Source of the DNA: Pseudomonas sp. SCA2728.1_7
Lineage (GTDB): Bacteria > Pseudomonadota > Gammaproteobacteria > Pseudomonadales > Pseudomonadaceae
Reading direction: 5' to 3'
NCBI RefSeq assembly: GCF_018138145.1
Contig: NZ_CP073104.1
Location: 4,903,001 to 4,967,000 of the forward strand
DNA: 64,000 bases
The position numbers and the translations under genes are program-made. Shown here piece after piece: positions 29,298-39,236 of this stretch (position 1 is the stretch's first letter; the number at the start of each line of letters is the position of its first letter). Below the pieces are notes generated by a model. That model saw only the letters and a list, made by a program, of their open reading frames with translations. It ran no database searches and was not told where the DNA came from.

Positions 29298-29495
29298 CTA
29301 TTTTTGGTAAGCCTTGCCAGCCTTCAAAACGTACATCCGGATCTGCGTCCGGCTGTGGGACTTGGTCAGACGTTGGTCTGCCGCGTCGGGCGCTGTCTGA
29401 GCCGCGGGGCGGGTCGATGCGCAAATGTGGGGCGCAGGATACTGAGTTTTGCTTGGGATTCCCAGTCTGAAGTGCGGTTTAGAGCGACTTCTACG
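29298..29495 (-). other. Possible small gene or sRNA ahead of a terminator
   Basis: The minus frame is open from 29495 to a TAG at 29298-29300. It ends in the basic peptide SHSRTQIRMYVLKAGKAYQK. The only in-frame ATG (29336) would give 12 residues; a longer peptide would need an ATT or CTG start, and no ribosome site is visible. The strong terminator 19 bases after the stop shows that something is transcribed. It could be a small basic protein or a non-coding RNA. Confidence 0.3.
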
Positions 29496-29531
29496 CTAGA
29501 AATCCGCGATTTGTACCGAATGTCCGGGCCT

Positions 29532-29556
29532 CTTCGCGAGCAGGCTCGCTCCCACA
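29532..29556. repeat. Single REP copy
   Basis: One unpaired copy of the GAGCAGGCTCGCTCCCACA repeat, identical to the arms of the paired copies elsewhere in the window. Confidence 0.8.
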
Positions 29557-29589
29557 GGGTTCAGTGCAGACTCGAAAAACTGCATCAAG

Positions 29590-30336
29590 TCATAGAAACG
29601 GCACCACCGGCCGCCGCTTGCTCACCGTCGACCACCAGAACACCCAGCCCAATATATGAATCCGCTGTTCTTCAATCTGCGCCGGGCGGAACACTTCGTC
29701 CGGGTATTCGGCGCTGTTGTGGCTGCGCAGGCGCAGGCCGTTGCCGGGCATGCGGTGCAAGTATTTGATGCGCAGCATGCCGTCGTGTTCGATGGCGTAG
29801 ATTTCGCCGTCCACCACTTGGGTCAGGCCGCGGTCGATGGCAACGACGGAGCCGTCTTCGATGCGTTCGGCCATGCTGTTGCCGATCATGTGTGCGCAGA
29901 TGGCGTCGGCGGGGCGGATCTCCAGTTGATCAACCTGTGCACGCAGCAGGCGGATGGACAGGTCCGGGTCCTGGATAACGTGGGTTTTGTCGGAGCCGTT
30001 GGTCTGTGGTGTTTCTTTGAAGAAGGCCAGCTCGATGTCATTGGGATGGATGAATCGGTAGGCGCCCTGTGGATCGTGGGCGTCAAAGCTGTCGCCGTTG
30101 CTGGCCGGCGGAGTCAGGCTTGGCAGCTCTTTTGTGCCTTGGCCGGTTTTCAGCCATTCGCTGTTGACGGACAGCAGGCGTGAGACTTCTTCCATGCGAT
30201 ACGCCGGGACGCCCCGGGTGTACCAGTTGTGGACATTTTGGGCTTCCGTGCCCCAGAACTTTGCGAAACCCGTCGTCGAGATGTTCGCAGCTTCCAGGAG
30301 TGCCTTGAATCTTGGACCGCTAGTGTTCTTTCTCAT
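29590..30336 (-). CDS. LexA-like S24 family repressor with N-terminal HTH
   Basis: 248 residues. The N-terminal ~70 residues form an XRE-like DNA-binding domain (RFKALLEAANISTTGFAKFWGTEAQNVHNWYTRGVPAYR). The C-terminal half is a LexA/CI-type self-cleavage domain: AHMIGNSMAERIEDGSVVAIDRG holds the catalytic Ser, and GMLRIKYLHRMPG the Lys. Such repressors fall apart on RecA activation. No phage or bacteriocin genes lie nearby, so its targets are unknown. No good ribosome site precedes the ATG at 30336; a GTG six bases upstream or a leaderless message is possible. Confidence 0.8.
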   Translation of the reverse strand: MRKNTSGPRFKALLEAANISTTGFAKFWGTEAQNVHNWYTRGVPAYRMEEVSRLLSVNSEWLKTGQGTKELPSLTPPASNGDSFDAHDPQGAYRFIHPNDIELAFFKETPQTNGSDKTHVIQDPDLSIRLLRAQVDQLEIRPADAICAHMIGNSMAERIEDGSVVAIDRGLTQVVDGEIYAIEHDGMLRIKYLHRMPGNGLRLRSHNSAEYPDEVFRPAQIEEQRIHILGWVFWWSTVSKRRPVVPFL

Positions 30337-30506
30337 AAACACGGAGTCTACGGCCGTGCCAGAGCGGTTTGAATAAACCGGACGTTCAAAAACGGGCTGA
30401 ATTTTGCGACGGGATGTAAGACGTTCTTGTGGGAAATTACACAGGCTAAAACTTTTCTGTAGTCCTCGATAAACACTCTGTTTAAGACAGCTTTTCCCGA
30501 GCACAA

Positions 30507-30531
30507 AAAACCCCGGATCAACCGGGGTTTT
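30507..30531 (-). terminator. Intrinsic terminator of ppa
   Basis: AAAACCCCGG, five-base loop, CCGGGGTTTT. It works in both directions by sequence but lies 29 bases past the ppa stop on the minus strand. Confidence 0.85.
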
Positions 30532-30559
30532 CTTCAAGCCTCACGCATAGCGCAGGTGC

Positions 30560-31087
30560 TTAGCCTTTGTAGGCGGCAACCGACTTGGTGATCGCTTCGC
30601 GGGCGGCGTCTGCACCGGCCCAGCCTTCGATCTTGACCCATTTGCCTTTTTCGAGATCTTTGTAGTTCGCGAAGAAGTGCTCGATCTGCTGGATCAGCAG
30701 TGGCGGCAGGTCGGTGTATTCCTTCACATCGACGTACAGCTGGGACAGCTTGTCGTGTGGCACTGCGATGACTTTGGCATCGCCGCCGCCGTCGTCGGTC
30801 ATGTTCAGGATGCCGACTGGGCGGGCGCGGATCACCGAGCCTGGCGCAACCGGGTAAGGGGTCACAACCAGCACGTCGAGGGGATCACCGTCGTCAGCCA
30901 GGGTGTTCGGGATGTAACCGTAGTTGGCCGGGTAGAACATTGGGGTGGCCATGAAACGGTCAACGAACAGGCAATCGCTGTCTTTGTCGATTTCGTATTT
31001 GATCGGCGCGTGGTTGGCCGGGATCTCGATCGCGACGTAGATGTCGTTCGGCAGGTCTTTGCCAGCCGGAATCTTGCTGTAGCTCAT
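30560..31087 (-). CDS. ppa: Inorganic pyrophosphatase
   Basis: Soluble family I enzyme that hydrolyses pyrophosphate. It is 175 residues, the normal bacterial length. Active-site stretches are visible: [50 protein letters not shown] and [19 protein letters not shown]. The ATG at 31087 gives the usual MSYSKIPAG start. Confidence 0.97.
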   Translation of the reverse strand: MSYSKIPAGKDLPNDIYVAIEIPANHAPIKYEIDKDSDCLFVDRFMATPMFYPANYGYIPNTLADDGDPLDVLVVTPYPVAPGSVIRARPVGILNMTDDGGGDAKVIAVPHDKLSQLYVDVKEYTDLPPLLIQQIEHFFANYKDLEKGKWVKIEGWAGADAAREAITKSVAAYKG

Positions 31088-31105
31088 TGGGCGTTGCCCC
31101 CGTAG

Positions 31106-31154
31106 TTGACCAAAAACACTTGGCCGGATTGACCAAAAAGTGGCGGCGATTATA
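31106..31154 (-). promoter_or_regulatory. ppa: ppa promoter region with two direct repeats
   Basis: A perfect TATAAT on the minus strand (31149-31154) would start transcription about 55 bases before the ppa ATG; no good -35 is seen. Between it and the gene, TTGACCAAAAA (plus-strand reading) occurs twice, at 31106-31116 and 31129-31139, exactly 23 bases apart. The repeats are in the predicted leader. Confidence 0.5.
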
Positions 31155-31199
31155 GGCATATTCTGCCGTCGACGCCATGTACCGAAAGTCGTGCAGAGC

Positions 31200-32012
31200 T
31201 TAGTCGTGCGCCTGATAGACCGGGTCTGTGGCCTGAAGTTGCCGCAACCGGCTCAACGGGTCCTGGCGGTAGAAAAGCTGCAACTGCGCATAGACCTGTG
31301 GATAGGCCTCATGCAGCAGATCCGGGGCGCTGAAGAAATACTCGCTGGTGACCGCAAAGAACTCCGCCGGGTTCTCGGCGGCGTAGGGATCGATGGCGGT
31401 TTCGGCGTCCGGGTCATGGTCGAGCTGGCGGTTGAGATCGTCGTAAGCCTTTTGCATAACGATTGCCCAGTCGCTGACGCGCATGTCGGCATGCAGCGGT
31501 GGCAGGCCATTGGCGTCGCCGTTGAGCATGTCGAGTTTGTGCGCCAGTTCGTGGATCACCAGGTTGTAGCCTTCCCAGCCACCACTGGCCATGACGCCGG
31601 GCCAGGCGAGGATGATCGGCCCCTGCTGCCACGCTTCGCCGCTGTGTTCGCCGTCCCACTCATGCTCGACACCGCTGGCGTCACGATGACGTTGCGGGCT
31701 GAGAAAGTCGTCGGGGTAGAGCACGATTTCGTGGAAACCCTGATACCAGTTCAGATCGCCCAGATTGAGCAGGGGCAATTGCGCCTGGGCGGCGAGCAGC
31801 AGGCGTTGTTCCTGATGCAGTTCGACGCCGGGCAGGGCGCTCAGGTGTTTGTCTTCAAGGAACAGCACGCAGGCTTCGCGCAGCCACTGGTCTTCGGCAG
31901 CGCTGATGCCGTCAAGAAAACTCAGGTGATGACGCACCCGTTGCCACATCTCGTCGGCAATCGGGTGCTTCGCCAGAATGCGCCGGCGACGCCAGGCGCT
32001 CAGCGACCACAT
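31200..32012 (-). CDS. mtfA: Zinc-dependent peptidase, MtfA family (M90)
   Basis: 270 residues. The zinc site is [14 protein letters not shown] (HExxH). In E. coli, MtfA is a cytosolic metallopeptidase that binds the glucose regulator Mlc. The ATG at 32012 lies four bases after the dedA stop, so the two genes are co-transcribed; a start within dedA at 32066 is less likely. Family recognised from the motif and the N-terminal [12 protein letters not shown]. Confidence 0.87.
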   Translation of the reverse strand: MWSLSAWRRRRILAKHPIADEMWQRVRHHLSFLDGISAAEDQWLREACVLFLEDKHLSALPGVELHQEQRLLLAAQAQLPLLNLGDLNWYQGFHEIVLYPDDFLSPQRHRDASGVEHEWDGEHSGEAWQQGPIILAWPGVMASGGWEGYNLVIHELAHKLDMLNGDANGLPPLHADMRVSDWAIVMQKAYDDLNRQLDHDPDAETAIDPYAAENPAEFFAVTSEYFFSAPDLLHEAYPQVYAQLQLFYRQDPLSRLRQLQATDPVYQAHD

Positions 32013-32016
32013 CGGC

Positions 32017-32667
32017 TTAGTGCGATTGGGCTTTGGTGCCGCCGAAACGGCTGCGAACCACGCCAAGGATCATCGGCACCAGCGACAACAGAATGATCGC
32101 CACCACCAGCAACGACAGGTTTTTCTTGATGAACGGTACGTTGCCGAAGAAGTAGCCCAATGTCACCAGGCCGCCGACCCAGAGGATGGTGCCCAGCACG
32201 CTGAAACCAAAGAAACGCGGATACGGCATCTTCGCCACACCGGCGACGAACGGTGCAAAGGTGCGGATGATCGGCAGGAAGCGCGCCAGTGTTACGGTCT
32301 TGCCGCCATGTTTGTCATAGAAATCGTGGGTTTTTTGCAGGTAGTCGCGACGGAATATTTTCGAGTTCGGGTTGCTGAACAGTTTTTCGCCAGCCGTTCG
32401 TCCGATCACATAGTTGGTGCTGTCGCCAAGGATCGCCGCGAGCATCAGCAAGCCGCCCAACAGCACCGGGTCCATGCCACCACCAGCCGCCACGGCGCCG
32501 GCAATGAACAGCAACGAATCACCCGGCAGGAAGGGCATTACCACCAGACCGGTTTCACAGAAGATCACCAGAAACAGAATGGCGTAGATCCATGGCCCAT
32601 AGTTGTTCACCAGCAAATCGAGATAGACGTCGAGATGCAGGATAAGGTCGAGCGGGTTGAAATCCAT
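32017..32667 (-). CDS. DedA family membrane protein
   Basis: 216 residues, integral inner-membrane protein. The family motifs FCETGLVVMPFLPGDSLLFIAGAVAA and a later FLPIIRTFAPFVAGVAKMPYPRFFGFSVLG are clear. DedA proteins act in lipid scrambling and membrane homeostasis; which substrate this one handles is unknown. It precedes mtfA by four bases. A second DedA domain occurs in the fusion protein at 59920. Confidence 0.92.
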   Translation of the reverse strand: MDFNPLDLILHLDVYLDLLVNNYGPWIYAILFLVIFCETGLVVMPFLPGDSLLFIAGAVAAGGGMDPVLLGGLLMLAAILGDSTNYVIGRTAGEKLFSNPNSKIFRRDYLQKTHDFYDKHGGKTVTLARFLPIIRTFAPFVAGVAKMPYPRFFGFSVLGTILWVGGLVTLGYFFGNVPFIKKNLSLLVVAIILLSLVPMILGVVRSRFGGTKAQSH

Positions 32668-32857
32668 GGGGGCACCTGTTTGACGGCCCGACTCGGCAGG
32701 CCTGTGCGGATGACTTCGTGTAAGCCTACAGCGGGGTGTAGTTTTTCTTACAAGCCGGAAAGATCGGGATTATACGGTCTGAAGAATGAAAAGCGCGTTG
32801 GTTTTGTAGCGGGGGATGTCGGGGTGTGAACAATTGTCAGGAAGCATTCGGGGTGCC

Positions 32858-32877
32858 TGAGGGAGCGGGCTCCCTCA
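32858..32877. terminator. Short hairpin after the GNAT gene
   Basis: TGAGGGAGC, GG, GCTCCCTCA: a 9-bp stem 20 bases beyond the GNAT stop (minus strand). There is no T-run, so it is at best a weak terminator. The 229-bp gap to dedA has nothing else I recognise. Confidence 0.4.
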
Positions 32878-32896
32878 TCACACGTTGCATTTGCAG

Positions 32897-33358
32897 TCAG
32901 AGTTCTTCGCTGATCGGCAGCACGTAGTTCTTGAACTCGGTGTCTTCCTTGAACCCGATGGACTCATAGGTTTTCTGCGCCACTTCGTTGTTGCTGCTGG
33001 TGGAAACGCGCATGCGCACAGCCTGGGTTTCCTTGGCCATTTTCTTCGCGGTACGGATCAGGTTGTCGGCGACCAGTTGGCGGCGCGCATCTTCAGCGAC
33101 ATAGATGTCGTTGAGGATCCACACACGCTTGAGCGACAACGAGGAGAAGCTCGGGTAGAGCTGGCAGAAGCCCATCAGTTTCTTGTCATCATCATCGGCC
33201 AGCGCCAGATAGATCACCGATTCCTTGCGGCGCAGGCGTTTTTCGAGGAAGGCGCGGGAGGAATCCGGGTAAGGCAGGGAACCATAGAACTCGCGATATT
33301 TGACGAACAACGGAGTCAACAAATCCAGATGTTCGAGGGTCGCTTGAATAATCCGCAT
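32897..33358 (-). CDS. GNAT family N-acetyltransferase
   Basis: 153 residues with the acetyl-CoA fold: LMGFCQLYPSFSSLSLKRVWILNDIYVAEDARRQLVADNLI (motif A region), then MRVSTSSNNEVAQKTYESIGFKED. The start at 33358 (MRIIQATLEHL) has GAGA upstream. The substrate is unknown. Confidence 0.88.
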   Translation of the reverse strand: MRIIQATLEHLDLLTPLFVKYREFYGSLPYPDSSRAFLEKRLRRKESVIYLALADDDDKKLMGFCQLYPSFSSLSLKRVWILNDIYVAEDARRQLVADNLIRTAKKMAKETQAVRMRVSTSSNNEVAQKTYESIGFKEDTEFKNYVLPISEEL

Positions 33359-33473
33359 GATAGGTCTCGTCTTCAAGTGGCTGTCTTCAACTGCTCTGAC
33401 GGCGATGGGAAACCCGTGCGGCCGTGCATCGATCCTGCCTGAAACCGGCGCAGAAACGCAATGCGGAAACGGT

Positions 33474-34307
33474 TCAGGTTGTGGGCGGATCGAGTAGGAA
33501 ATTGCCTTTCATATCTACACCAGCGTCCGATTCCAGCGTTTGAACCTGTGCTTCGTCCTTCAGGTTGACCCCCGACAACTGCCGCCGACAGGCTTCGCGC
33601 ATCAGATAGAGCAAGCGATGCGCCGCCATGCCGTAGCTCAAGCCTTCGAGCCGCACATTGGAGATGCAATTGCGATAGGCATCGGTCAGGCCGATCTTTG
33701 GATTGTAGGTGAAATATAAACCGAGACTGTCCGGTGAACTGAGTCCCGGACGTTCGCCAATCAGCATCACCAGCATTTTCGCGCCGAGCAATTGGCCGAT
33801 TTCATCACCGACCGCGACGCGGCCCTGTACCACCAGGACAACGGGCGCCATCGACCAGCCGTCGGCGTTCATCTGTTCTTCCAAGCGCGTGAGAAACGGC
33901 AAGGTATGCCGATGCACCGCCAGTGCCGACAGGCCGTCAGCCACGACAATTGCCAGATCGACACCGCCGGGATGCGCTGCAGCGTAATCACGCAAGGCCT
34001 GCGCCGATTCATCGCTGAGCTTGCGACCCAGATCCGGACGTTGCAGATAGCTGTTTCGATCTACGGCGGCACTGTGCAGCAGCAGGCTTTCGCGCCCGCG
34101 CTCACCGAGTTGCGCGCTGAGCCCGGCGTGATCGAACGGCAAGTGCACGGCATCCCGCGCTTGCGCGTGGGCAAACTGGAAGTCCAGCTGCGCGTTGGTC
34201 GGCAGGCTGGTGCCGGTGCGGCCGAGGGCGATCCGCGCAGGGGTCAGGCGACGCAGTTGCAGCCAAGGGTTCTGCGGGTCGATGGGTGGTTTTTCCATGT
34301 GACTCAT
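33474..34307 (-). CDS. eutC: Ethanolamine ammonia-lyase small subunit
   Basis: 277 residues. With EutB and adenosylcobalamin it splits ethanolamine into acetaldehyde and ammonia. Typical stretches: [45 protein letters not shown] and [22 protein letters not shown]. The ATG overlaps the eutB stop (ATGA), so translation is coupled. Confidence 0.96.
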   Translation of the reverse strand: MSHMEKPPIDPQNPWLQLRRLTPARIALGRTGTSLPTNAQLDFQFAHAQARDAVHLPFDHAGLSAQLGERGRESLLLHSAAVDRNSYLQRPDLGRKLSDESAQALRDYAAAHPGGVDLAIVVADGLSALAVHRHTLPFLTRLEEQMNADGWSMAPVVLVVQGRVAVGDEIGQLLGAKMLVMLIGERPGLSSPDSLGLYFTYNPKIGLTDAYRNCISNVRLEGLSYGMAAHRLLYLMREACRRQLSGVNLKDEAQVQTLESDAGVDMKGNFLLDPPTT

Positions 34308-35698
34308 CCCAGTTGCGCCAACGCTTGGCGGAAGGCCGGCGGCAGGTTGTTACCGAAGCGAACCTTGCCATCCGCTTGGGTGAAGATGCCCATGTTGGCC
34401 AGCCATTGCTCGAACTCAGGCGCCGGTTTCAGGCCCAGGGTCTGCCGCGCGTAGAGCGCGTCATGGAACGAGGTGGTCTGGTAATTGAGCATGATGTCGT
34501 CGGAGCCGGGGATGCCCATGATGAAGTTGATCCCGGCGACCCCGAGCAGCGTCAGCAAGGTGTCCATGTCGTCCTGATCGGCTTCGGCGTGGTTGGTGTA
34601 GCAGATGTCACAGCCCATCGGCACGCCGAGCAGCTTGCCGCAGAAGTGATCTTCGAGGCCGGCGCGGATGATCTGTTTGCCGTTGTACAGGTACTCCGGG
34701 CCGATAAATCCTACGACGGTGTTGACCAGAAACGGCTTGAAATGTCGCGCTACGGCGTAGGCCCGGGTTTCGCAGGTCTGTTGGTCGACGCCGTGATGGG
34801 CGTTGGCTGACAGTGCACTGCCTTGACCGGTTTCGAAATACATCAGGTTCTGCCCGAGGGTGCCGCGATTCAGGCTCAGACCGGCGTCATAGCCTTCCTG
34901 CAACACGTTCAGGTTGATGCCGAAACTGGCGTTGGCCGCTTCGGTGCCGGCAATTGACTGGAACACTAGGTCCAGCGGCACGCCACGGTTGATTGCCTCG
35001 ATGGAGGTGGTGACGTGGGTCAGCACGCAGGCCTGAGTCGGGATGTCGTAGCGCTGGATGATCGCGTCGAGCATTTCCAGCATCGCGCAGATCGAGGCGA
35101 TGCTGTCGGTGGCCGGGTTGATGCCGATCATCGCATCGCCATTACCGTAGAGCAGGCCGTCGAGAATGCTCGCGGCGATGCCGGACGGTTCGTCGGTCGG
35201 GTGGTTCGGTTGCAGACGCGTGGACAGGCGCCCACGCAGGCCGAGGGTGCCGCGAAATTTCGTCACCACGCGGATCTTCTGCGCGACCAATACCAAATCC
35301 TGCACGCGCATGATTTTCGACACGGCGGCGACCATTTCCGGCGTCAGGCCGGGGGCGAGATTGCGCAGGCTGGTTTCATCGGCGGCGTCGCTGAGCAGCC
35401 AGTCGCGGAAACCGCCGACGGTGAGGTGGCTGACCACGGCGAAGGCTTGTTTGTCGTGGGTGTCGATGATCAGCCGGGTGACTTCATCGGCCTCATAGGG
35501 AATCAGCGCTTCTTGCAGGAAGTGCGTGAGCGGAATGTCGGCCAGCGCCATTTGCGCGGCCACGCGTTCGCCGTCGTTTAGGGCGGCGACGCCTGCGAGA
35601 AAGTCCCCGGAACGCGCCGGGCTGGCTTTGGCCATGACGTCCTTGAGGCTGTCGAAGCGATAGGTCTGGGCGCCGACGGAATGGGCGAATGCGGCCAT
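34304..35698 (-). CDS. eutB: Ethanolamine ammonia-lyase large subunit
   Basis: 464 residues, the catalytic TIM-barrel subunit of the coenzyme-B12 lyase. It contains [38 protein letters not shown] and [20 protein letters not shown], all typical of EutB. GGAGGA lies nine bases before the ATG at 35698. Genes for shell proteins of a eut microcompartment are absent, as is usual in Pseudomonas. Confidence 0.97.
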   Translation of the reverse strand: MAAFAHSVGAQTYRFDSLKDVMAKASPARSGDFLAGVAALNDGERVAAQMALADIPLTHFLQEALIPYEADEVTRLIIDTHDKQAFAVVSHLTVGGFRDWLLSDAADETSLRNLAPGLTPEMVAAVSKIMRVQDLVLVAQKIRVVTKFRGTLGLRGRLSTRLQPNHPTDEPSGIAASILDGLLYGNGDAMIGINPATDSIASICAMLEMLDAIIQRYDIPTQACVLTHVTTSIEAINRGVPLDLVFQSIAGTEAANASFGINLNVLQEGYDAGLSLNRGTLGQNLMYFETGQGSALSANAHHGVDQQTCETRAYAVARHFKPFLVNTVVGFIGPEYLYNGKQIIRAGLEDHFCGKLLGVPMGCDICYTNHAEADQDDMDTLLTLLGVAGINFIMGIPGSDDIMLNYQTTSFHDALYARQTLGLKPAPEFEQWLANMGIFTQADGKVRFGNNLPPAFRQALAQLG

Positions 35699-35736
35699 GG
35701 GGCGGTGTCCTCCAATAATTGCTGCAATCTGCTTTA

Positions 35737-35823
35737 TGTAGGAGTGAGCCTGCTCGCGATGCAGGCAACTCGGTACAACAGTCATACCGCGTCGATGCGA
35801 TCGCGAGCAGGCTCACTCCTACA
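35737..35823. repeat. REP pair (inverted), GTAGGAGTGAGC type
   Basis: Arms 35737-35760 and 35800-35823 are complementary over 24 nt. It lies between eat and eutB on one presumed transcript and could uncouple their expression. Confidence 0.9.
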
Positions 35824-35881
35824 GGTGTTGTATGCACTTCAATAATGCGGGCACCAGGTATTTGGCCCGGTGCCGGTGCAG

Positions 35882-37252
35882 CTAGATACCTTCGAGCATA
35901 GCGTCTGCCGGCGCTTCGGCGCGTTGCTTGGCGGTCAGCTGGAAATACAGGTAACCGGCGGCCATGAAACCAAGGAACACACAGCCGATCAGCGTGTTGA
36001 ACCACGCCATCGCCACCAGACACACCAGCGCCAGAAACAGCGCAATCGCCGGCACCACCGGATAGCCCGGCGCACGGAAGGTGCGCTCCAGGTTCGGCTC
36101 GGTCTTACGCAGTCTGAACAGGCTGAGCATGCTGATGATGTACATCACGATCGCGCCGAACACCGACATGGTGATCATCGCCGCCGTCAGGGTCATGCCT
36201 TGCAGATTGACCAGGCCGTCGCTGTAAATCGCCGCAATACCGATCACGCCACCAGCCAGAATCGCCCGGTGCGGGGTCTGGAAACGCGACAGCTTGGCCA
36301 GTCCTTTAGGCAAGTAACCGGCCCGGGCGAGGGCGAAGAACTGACGCGAGTAGCCGAGAATGATCCCGTGGAAGCTCGCCACCAGACCGAACAGACCGAT
36401 CCACACCAGCATGTGCATCCACGTCGAGTTATTGCCAACCACGGCTTTCATTGCTTGCGGCAGCGGATCGTTGATGTTCGACAGCTGACGCCAGTCGCCG
36501 ACGCCGCCGGCCATGACCATTACGCCAATAGCGAGGAACACCAGGGTCAGAATGCCGCTGACGTAGGCCTTGGGAATCGTGCGTTTCGGGTCTTTCGCCT
36601 CTTCGGCGGCCATGGCGGCACCCTCGATGGCGAGAAAGAACCAGATCGCAAACGGTATCGCCGCGAAGATCCCCGGAATCGAACCGAGGGTGAATTCGTT
36701 GGCGCCCGACCAGCCGTTGAGCACGAAATTGCTGAAGCTGAAGCCCGGGGCAACCACGCCCATGAATACCAGCAACTCGGCAACGGCGAGCACGGTGACC
36801 ACCAATTCGAAAGTCGCGGCGATGCTGACACCAAGGATGTTCAGGGTCATGAACACGAAATAGGCACCGACGGCGGCGATCTTCGGATCAAGCTCCGGGT
36901 ATTGCACATTCAGATAGGCGCCGATGGCCATGGCAATCGCTGGTGGCGCAAAGACGAACTCGATCAGCGTGGCTATGCCGGCGATCAATCCGCCTTTCTC
37001 ACCGAAGGCCCGACGGCTGTAGGCAAACGGCCCGCCGGCGTGTGGGATGGCGGTGGTCAATTCGGTGAAGCTGAAGATGAAGCAGGTGTACATCGTCGCG
37101 ACCATTAAGGCCGTGACCAGAAAGCCGAGCGTGCCGGCGGTGCCCCAGCCGTAACTCCAGCCGAAGTATTCGCCGGAAATCACCAGGCCGACGGCAATGC
37201 CCCACAGGTGCAGGGTGCCGAGTGTGGGTTTGAGCTGTGTGGTGGAAGTCAT
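35882..37252 (-). CDS. eat: Ethanolamine permease
   Basis: 456 residues, APC-superfamily transporter with about twelve membrane segments. The N-terminal LGTLHLWGIAVGLVISGEYFGWSYGWGTAG is typical of ethanolamine permeases of the Eat type. Position between eutBC and the acetaldehyde dehydrogenase supports the substrate. GAGAGG lies five bases before the ATG. A very good sigma-54 promoter lies 115 bases upstream. Confidence 0.93.
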   Translation of the reverse strand: MTSTTQLKPTLGTLHLWGIAVGLVISGEYFGWSYGWGTAGTLGFLVTALMVATMYTCFIFSFTELTTAIPHAGGPFAYSRRAFGEKGGLIAGIATLIEFVFAPPAIAMAIGAYLNVQYPELDPKIAAVGAYFVFMTLNILGVSIAATFELVVTVLAVAELLVFMGVVAPGFSFSNFVLNGWSGANEFTLGSIPGIFAAIPFAIWFFLAIEGAAMAAEEAKDPKRTIPKAYVSGILTLVFLAIGVMVMAGGVGDWRQLSNINDPLPQAMKAVVGNNSTWMHMLVWIGLFGLVASFHGIILGYSRQFFALARAGYLPKGLAKLSRFQTPHRAILAGGVIGIAAIYSDGLVNLQGMTLTAAMITMSVFGAIVMYIISMLSLFRLRKTEPNLERTFRAPGYPVVPAIALFLALVCLVAMAWFNTLIGCVFLGFMAAGYLYFQLTAKQRAEAPADAMLEGI

Positions 37253-37366
37253 AAGTCCTCTCTGGTTTTTATTGTTCGATCTGTTGGACTTTCGGGTGGC
37301 GCGGTTGAGGTGGATGGATGCTGTTCACGCAGCGGCAGTTTTCACGCAAAACCTGAATGACGGGTA

Positions 37367-37382
37367 CGCAAGGGCCGTGCCA
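37367..37382 (-). promoter_or_regulatory. eat: Sigma-54 (-24/-12) promoter of eat
   Basis: Minus-strand reading TGGCACGGCCCTTGCG, with GG and GC ten bases apart, fits the -24/-12 consensus almost perfectly. It should drive the eat permease and probably eutBC. The REP pair at 37421-37516 lies directly upstream. No CGGTACA half-site like those near the dehydrogenase promoter was found in this 308-bp gap. Confidence 0.8.
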
Positions 37383-37420
37383 GAGCGGCCAGGCCATTGA
37401 TGGTGTGTCAGACAGGACGC

Positions 37421-37516
37421 CTTCGCGAGCAGGCTCGCTCCCACAGTGGATTTGTGGCGAGCCTGGGTATGTGGTGCGGCACAACTCCCTTGTGGGAGCG
37501 AGCTTGCTCGCGAAAG
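37421..37516. repeat. REP pair (inverted), GTGGGAGCGAGC type
   Basis: Arms at 37421-37445 and 37491-37516, the second with one base change (GAGCTTGCTCGC). A partial third copy (GGCGAGCCTG) lies between them. It sits directly upstream of the eat sigma-54 promoter. Confidence 0.88.
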
Positions 37517-37560
37517 CGGTTGAGCGGGCGACACAGAAATATCTGAGTCGCCCGAAGGTT

Positions 37561-39081
37561 TTAGAAGAAGCCCAACGGATTGATGTCGTAGCTCACCAGC
37601 AGGTTTTTCGTCTGCTGATAGTGATCGAGCATCATCTTGTGGGTTTCACGGCCCACGCCAGACTTCTTGTACCCGCCAAACGCGGCATGCGCCGGGTACA
37701 GGTGGTAGCAGTTGGTCCACACACGTCCAGCCTTGATCGCGCGGCCCATGCGGTAGGCGCGGTTGATGTCGCGGGTCCACAGGCCGGCGCCGAGGCCGAA
37801 CTCGGTGTCGTTGGCAATGGCCAGTGCTTCGGCTTCGTCCTTGAAGGTGGTGATGCTCACCACCGGGCCAAAGATTTCTTCCTGGAACACGCGCATCTTG
37901 TTGGTGCCCTTGAGCAGGGTCGGCTGGATGTAATAACCGGTCGACAGATTGCCCTCGAGTTTTTCCACCTTGCCACCGGTCAGCAGCTCGGCGCCTTCGC
38001 CCTTGGCAATTTCCAGATACGAAAGAATCTTGTCGAATTGCTGCTCGGACGCCTGCGCGCCGACCATGGTGTCGGTGTCCAGCGGATCACCACGTTTGAT
38101 TTGCAGGACTTTCTTCATGACGACGGCCATGAACTCGTCGTAGATCGATTCCTGCACCAGCGCACGGGATGGGCAGGTGCAGACTTCGCCCTGGTTGAAG
38201 AACGCCAGCACCAGACCTTCAGCGGCTTTTTCAATGAAGGTCGGCTCGGCCTGCATGATGTCTTCGAAGAAGATGTTCGGCGATTTGCCACCCAGTTCCA
38301 CGGTCGACGGAATGATGTTTTCGGCGGCGCATTTCATGATGTGCGAGCCGACCGGGGTCGAGCCGGTGAAGGCGATCTTGGCGATGCGCTTGCTGGTCGC
38401 GAGCGCTTCGCCGGCTTCTTTGCCGTAGCCCTGAACAATGTTCAGCACGCCGGGCGGCAGCAAATCACCGATCAGTTCCAGCAACACGGTAATGCCCAGC
38501 GGGGTCTGCTCGGCAGGCTTGAGCACTACGCAGTTGCCGGCGGCGAGTGCCGGGGCGAGTTTCCACGCGGCCATCAGGATCGGAAAGTTCCACGGGATGA
38601 TCTGGCCGACCACGCCCAGCGGTTCATGGATGTGATAGGCCACGGTGTTGCCGTCGATTTCGGCAGCGCTGCCTTCCTGGGCGCGCAGACAGCCAGCGAA
38701 GTAGCGGAAATGGTCGGCGGCCAGCGGGATGTCGGCGTTGAGGGTTTCGCGGATGGCTTTGCCGTTGTCCCAGGTTTCGGTGATCGCCAGCAGTTCAAGG
38801 TTGGCTTCGATGCGGTCGGCGATTTTCAGCAGGATCAGCGAGCGCGCCTGCACGGAGGTCGCGCCCCACGCGTCGGCAGCGGCGTGGGCGGCGTCCAGTG
38901 CCTTGTCGATGTCTTCGGCAGTGGAGCGGGGGAATTCGGCAATCGGCTGGCCATTCACTGGCGAGGTATTGGTGAAGTACTGACCTTTGACAGGCGCGAC
39001 GAACTCGCCGCCGATGTAGTTACCGTACTTGGCTTTGAACGAGACTTTGGCGCCTTCAGTACCGGGGTGAGCGTAACGCAT
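37561..39081 (-). CDS. exaC: NAD-dependent acetaldehyde dehydrogenase (ExaC-like)
   Basis: 506 residues. Oxidises the acetaldehyde released by EutBC to acetate. It has the aldehyde-dehydrogenase layout: [23 protein letters not shown], the glutamate motif VELGGKSPN and the cysteine motif [21 protein letters not shown] precedes the ATG. It corresponds to the dehydrogenase next to EatR in P. aeruginosa (PA4022); the exaC name follows common Pseudomonas usage and is less certain than the function. Confidence 0.9.
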   Translation of the reverse strand: MRYAHPGTEGAKVSFKAKYGNYIGGEFVAPVKGQYFTNTSPVNGQPIAEFPRSTAEDIDKALDAAHAAADAWGATSVQARSLILLKIADRIEANLELLAITETWDNGKAIRETLNADIPLAADHFRYFAGCLRAQEGSAAEIDGNTVAYHIHEPLGVVGQIIPWNFPILMAAWKLAPALAAGNCVVLKPAEQTPLGITVLLELIGDLLPPGVLNIVQGYGKEAGEALATSKRIAKIAFTGSTPVGSHIMKCAAENIIPSTVELGGKSPNIFFEDIMQAEPTFIEKAAEGLVLAFFNQGEVCTCPSRALVQESIYDEFMAVVMKKVLQIKRGDPLDTDTMVGAQASEQQFDKILSYLEIAKGEGAELLTGGKVEKLEGNLSTGYYIQPTLLKGTNKMRVFQEEIFGPVVSITTFKDEAEALAIANDTEFGLGAGLWTRDINRAYRMGRAIKAGRVWTNCYHLYPAHAAFGGYKKSGVGRETHKMMLDHYQQTKNLLVSYDINPLGFF

Positions 39082-39146
39082 GATGATGTTCTCCTTGGCT
39101 TTGTACTTATTAGAGAAACGCGCAAGTGCGCTTGCTATAAGCGTAG

Positions 39147-39162
39147 AGCAAAGGTCGGGCCA
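39147..39162 (-). promoter_or_regulatory. exaC: Sigma-54 (-24/-12) promoter of the acetaldehyde dehydrogenase
   Basis: Minus-strand reading TGGCCCGACCTTTGCT, with GG and GC ten bases apart. The -12 element lies about 66 bases before the ATG, a normal leader length. The upstream activator gene eatR and the CGGTACA repeats fit this. Confidence 0.75.
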
Positions 39163-39236
39163 CTGCCGTGCAGGGTAGGTAAATCAAGGGCTTGGCAGGT
39201 TTTTGTCGGACGAGTGGATTTTGCCTGTGACGGTTT

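Larger units (their letters stand above)
29131..29589. other. 459-bp stretch without a firm gene
   Basis: Holds a minus-strand terminator (29254-29279), a short open frame upstream of it (29298-29495) and a single REP (29532-29556). Nothing else was recognised. Between 29131 and 29250 must lie the promoter of the exported-protein gene at 28393. Confidence 0.6.

Noticed and set aside
29590..30336. Prophage or tailocin island at the S24 repressor
   Set aside because: No structural, lysis or integrase genes are found on either side.
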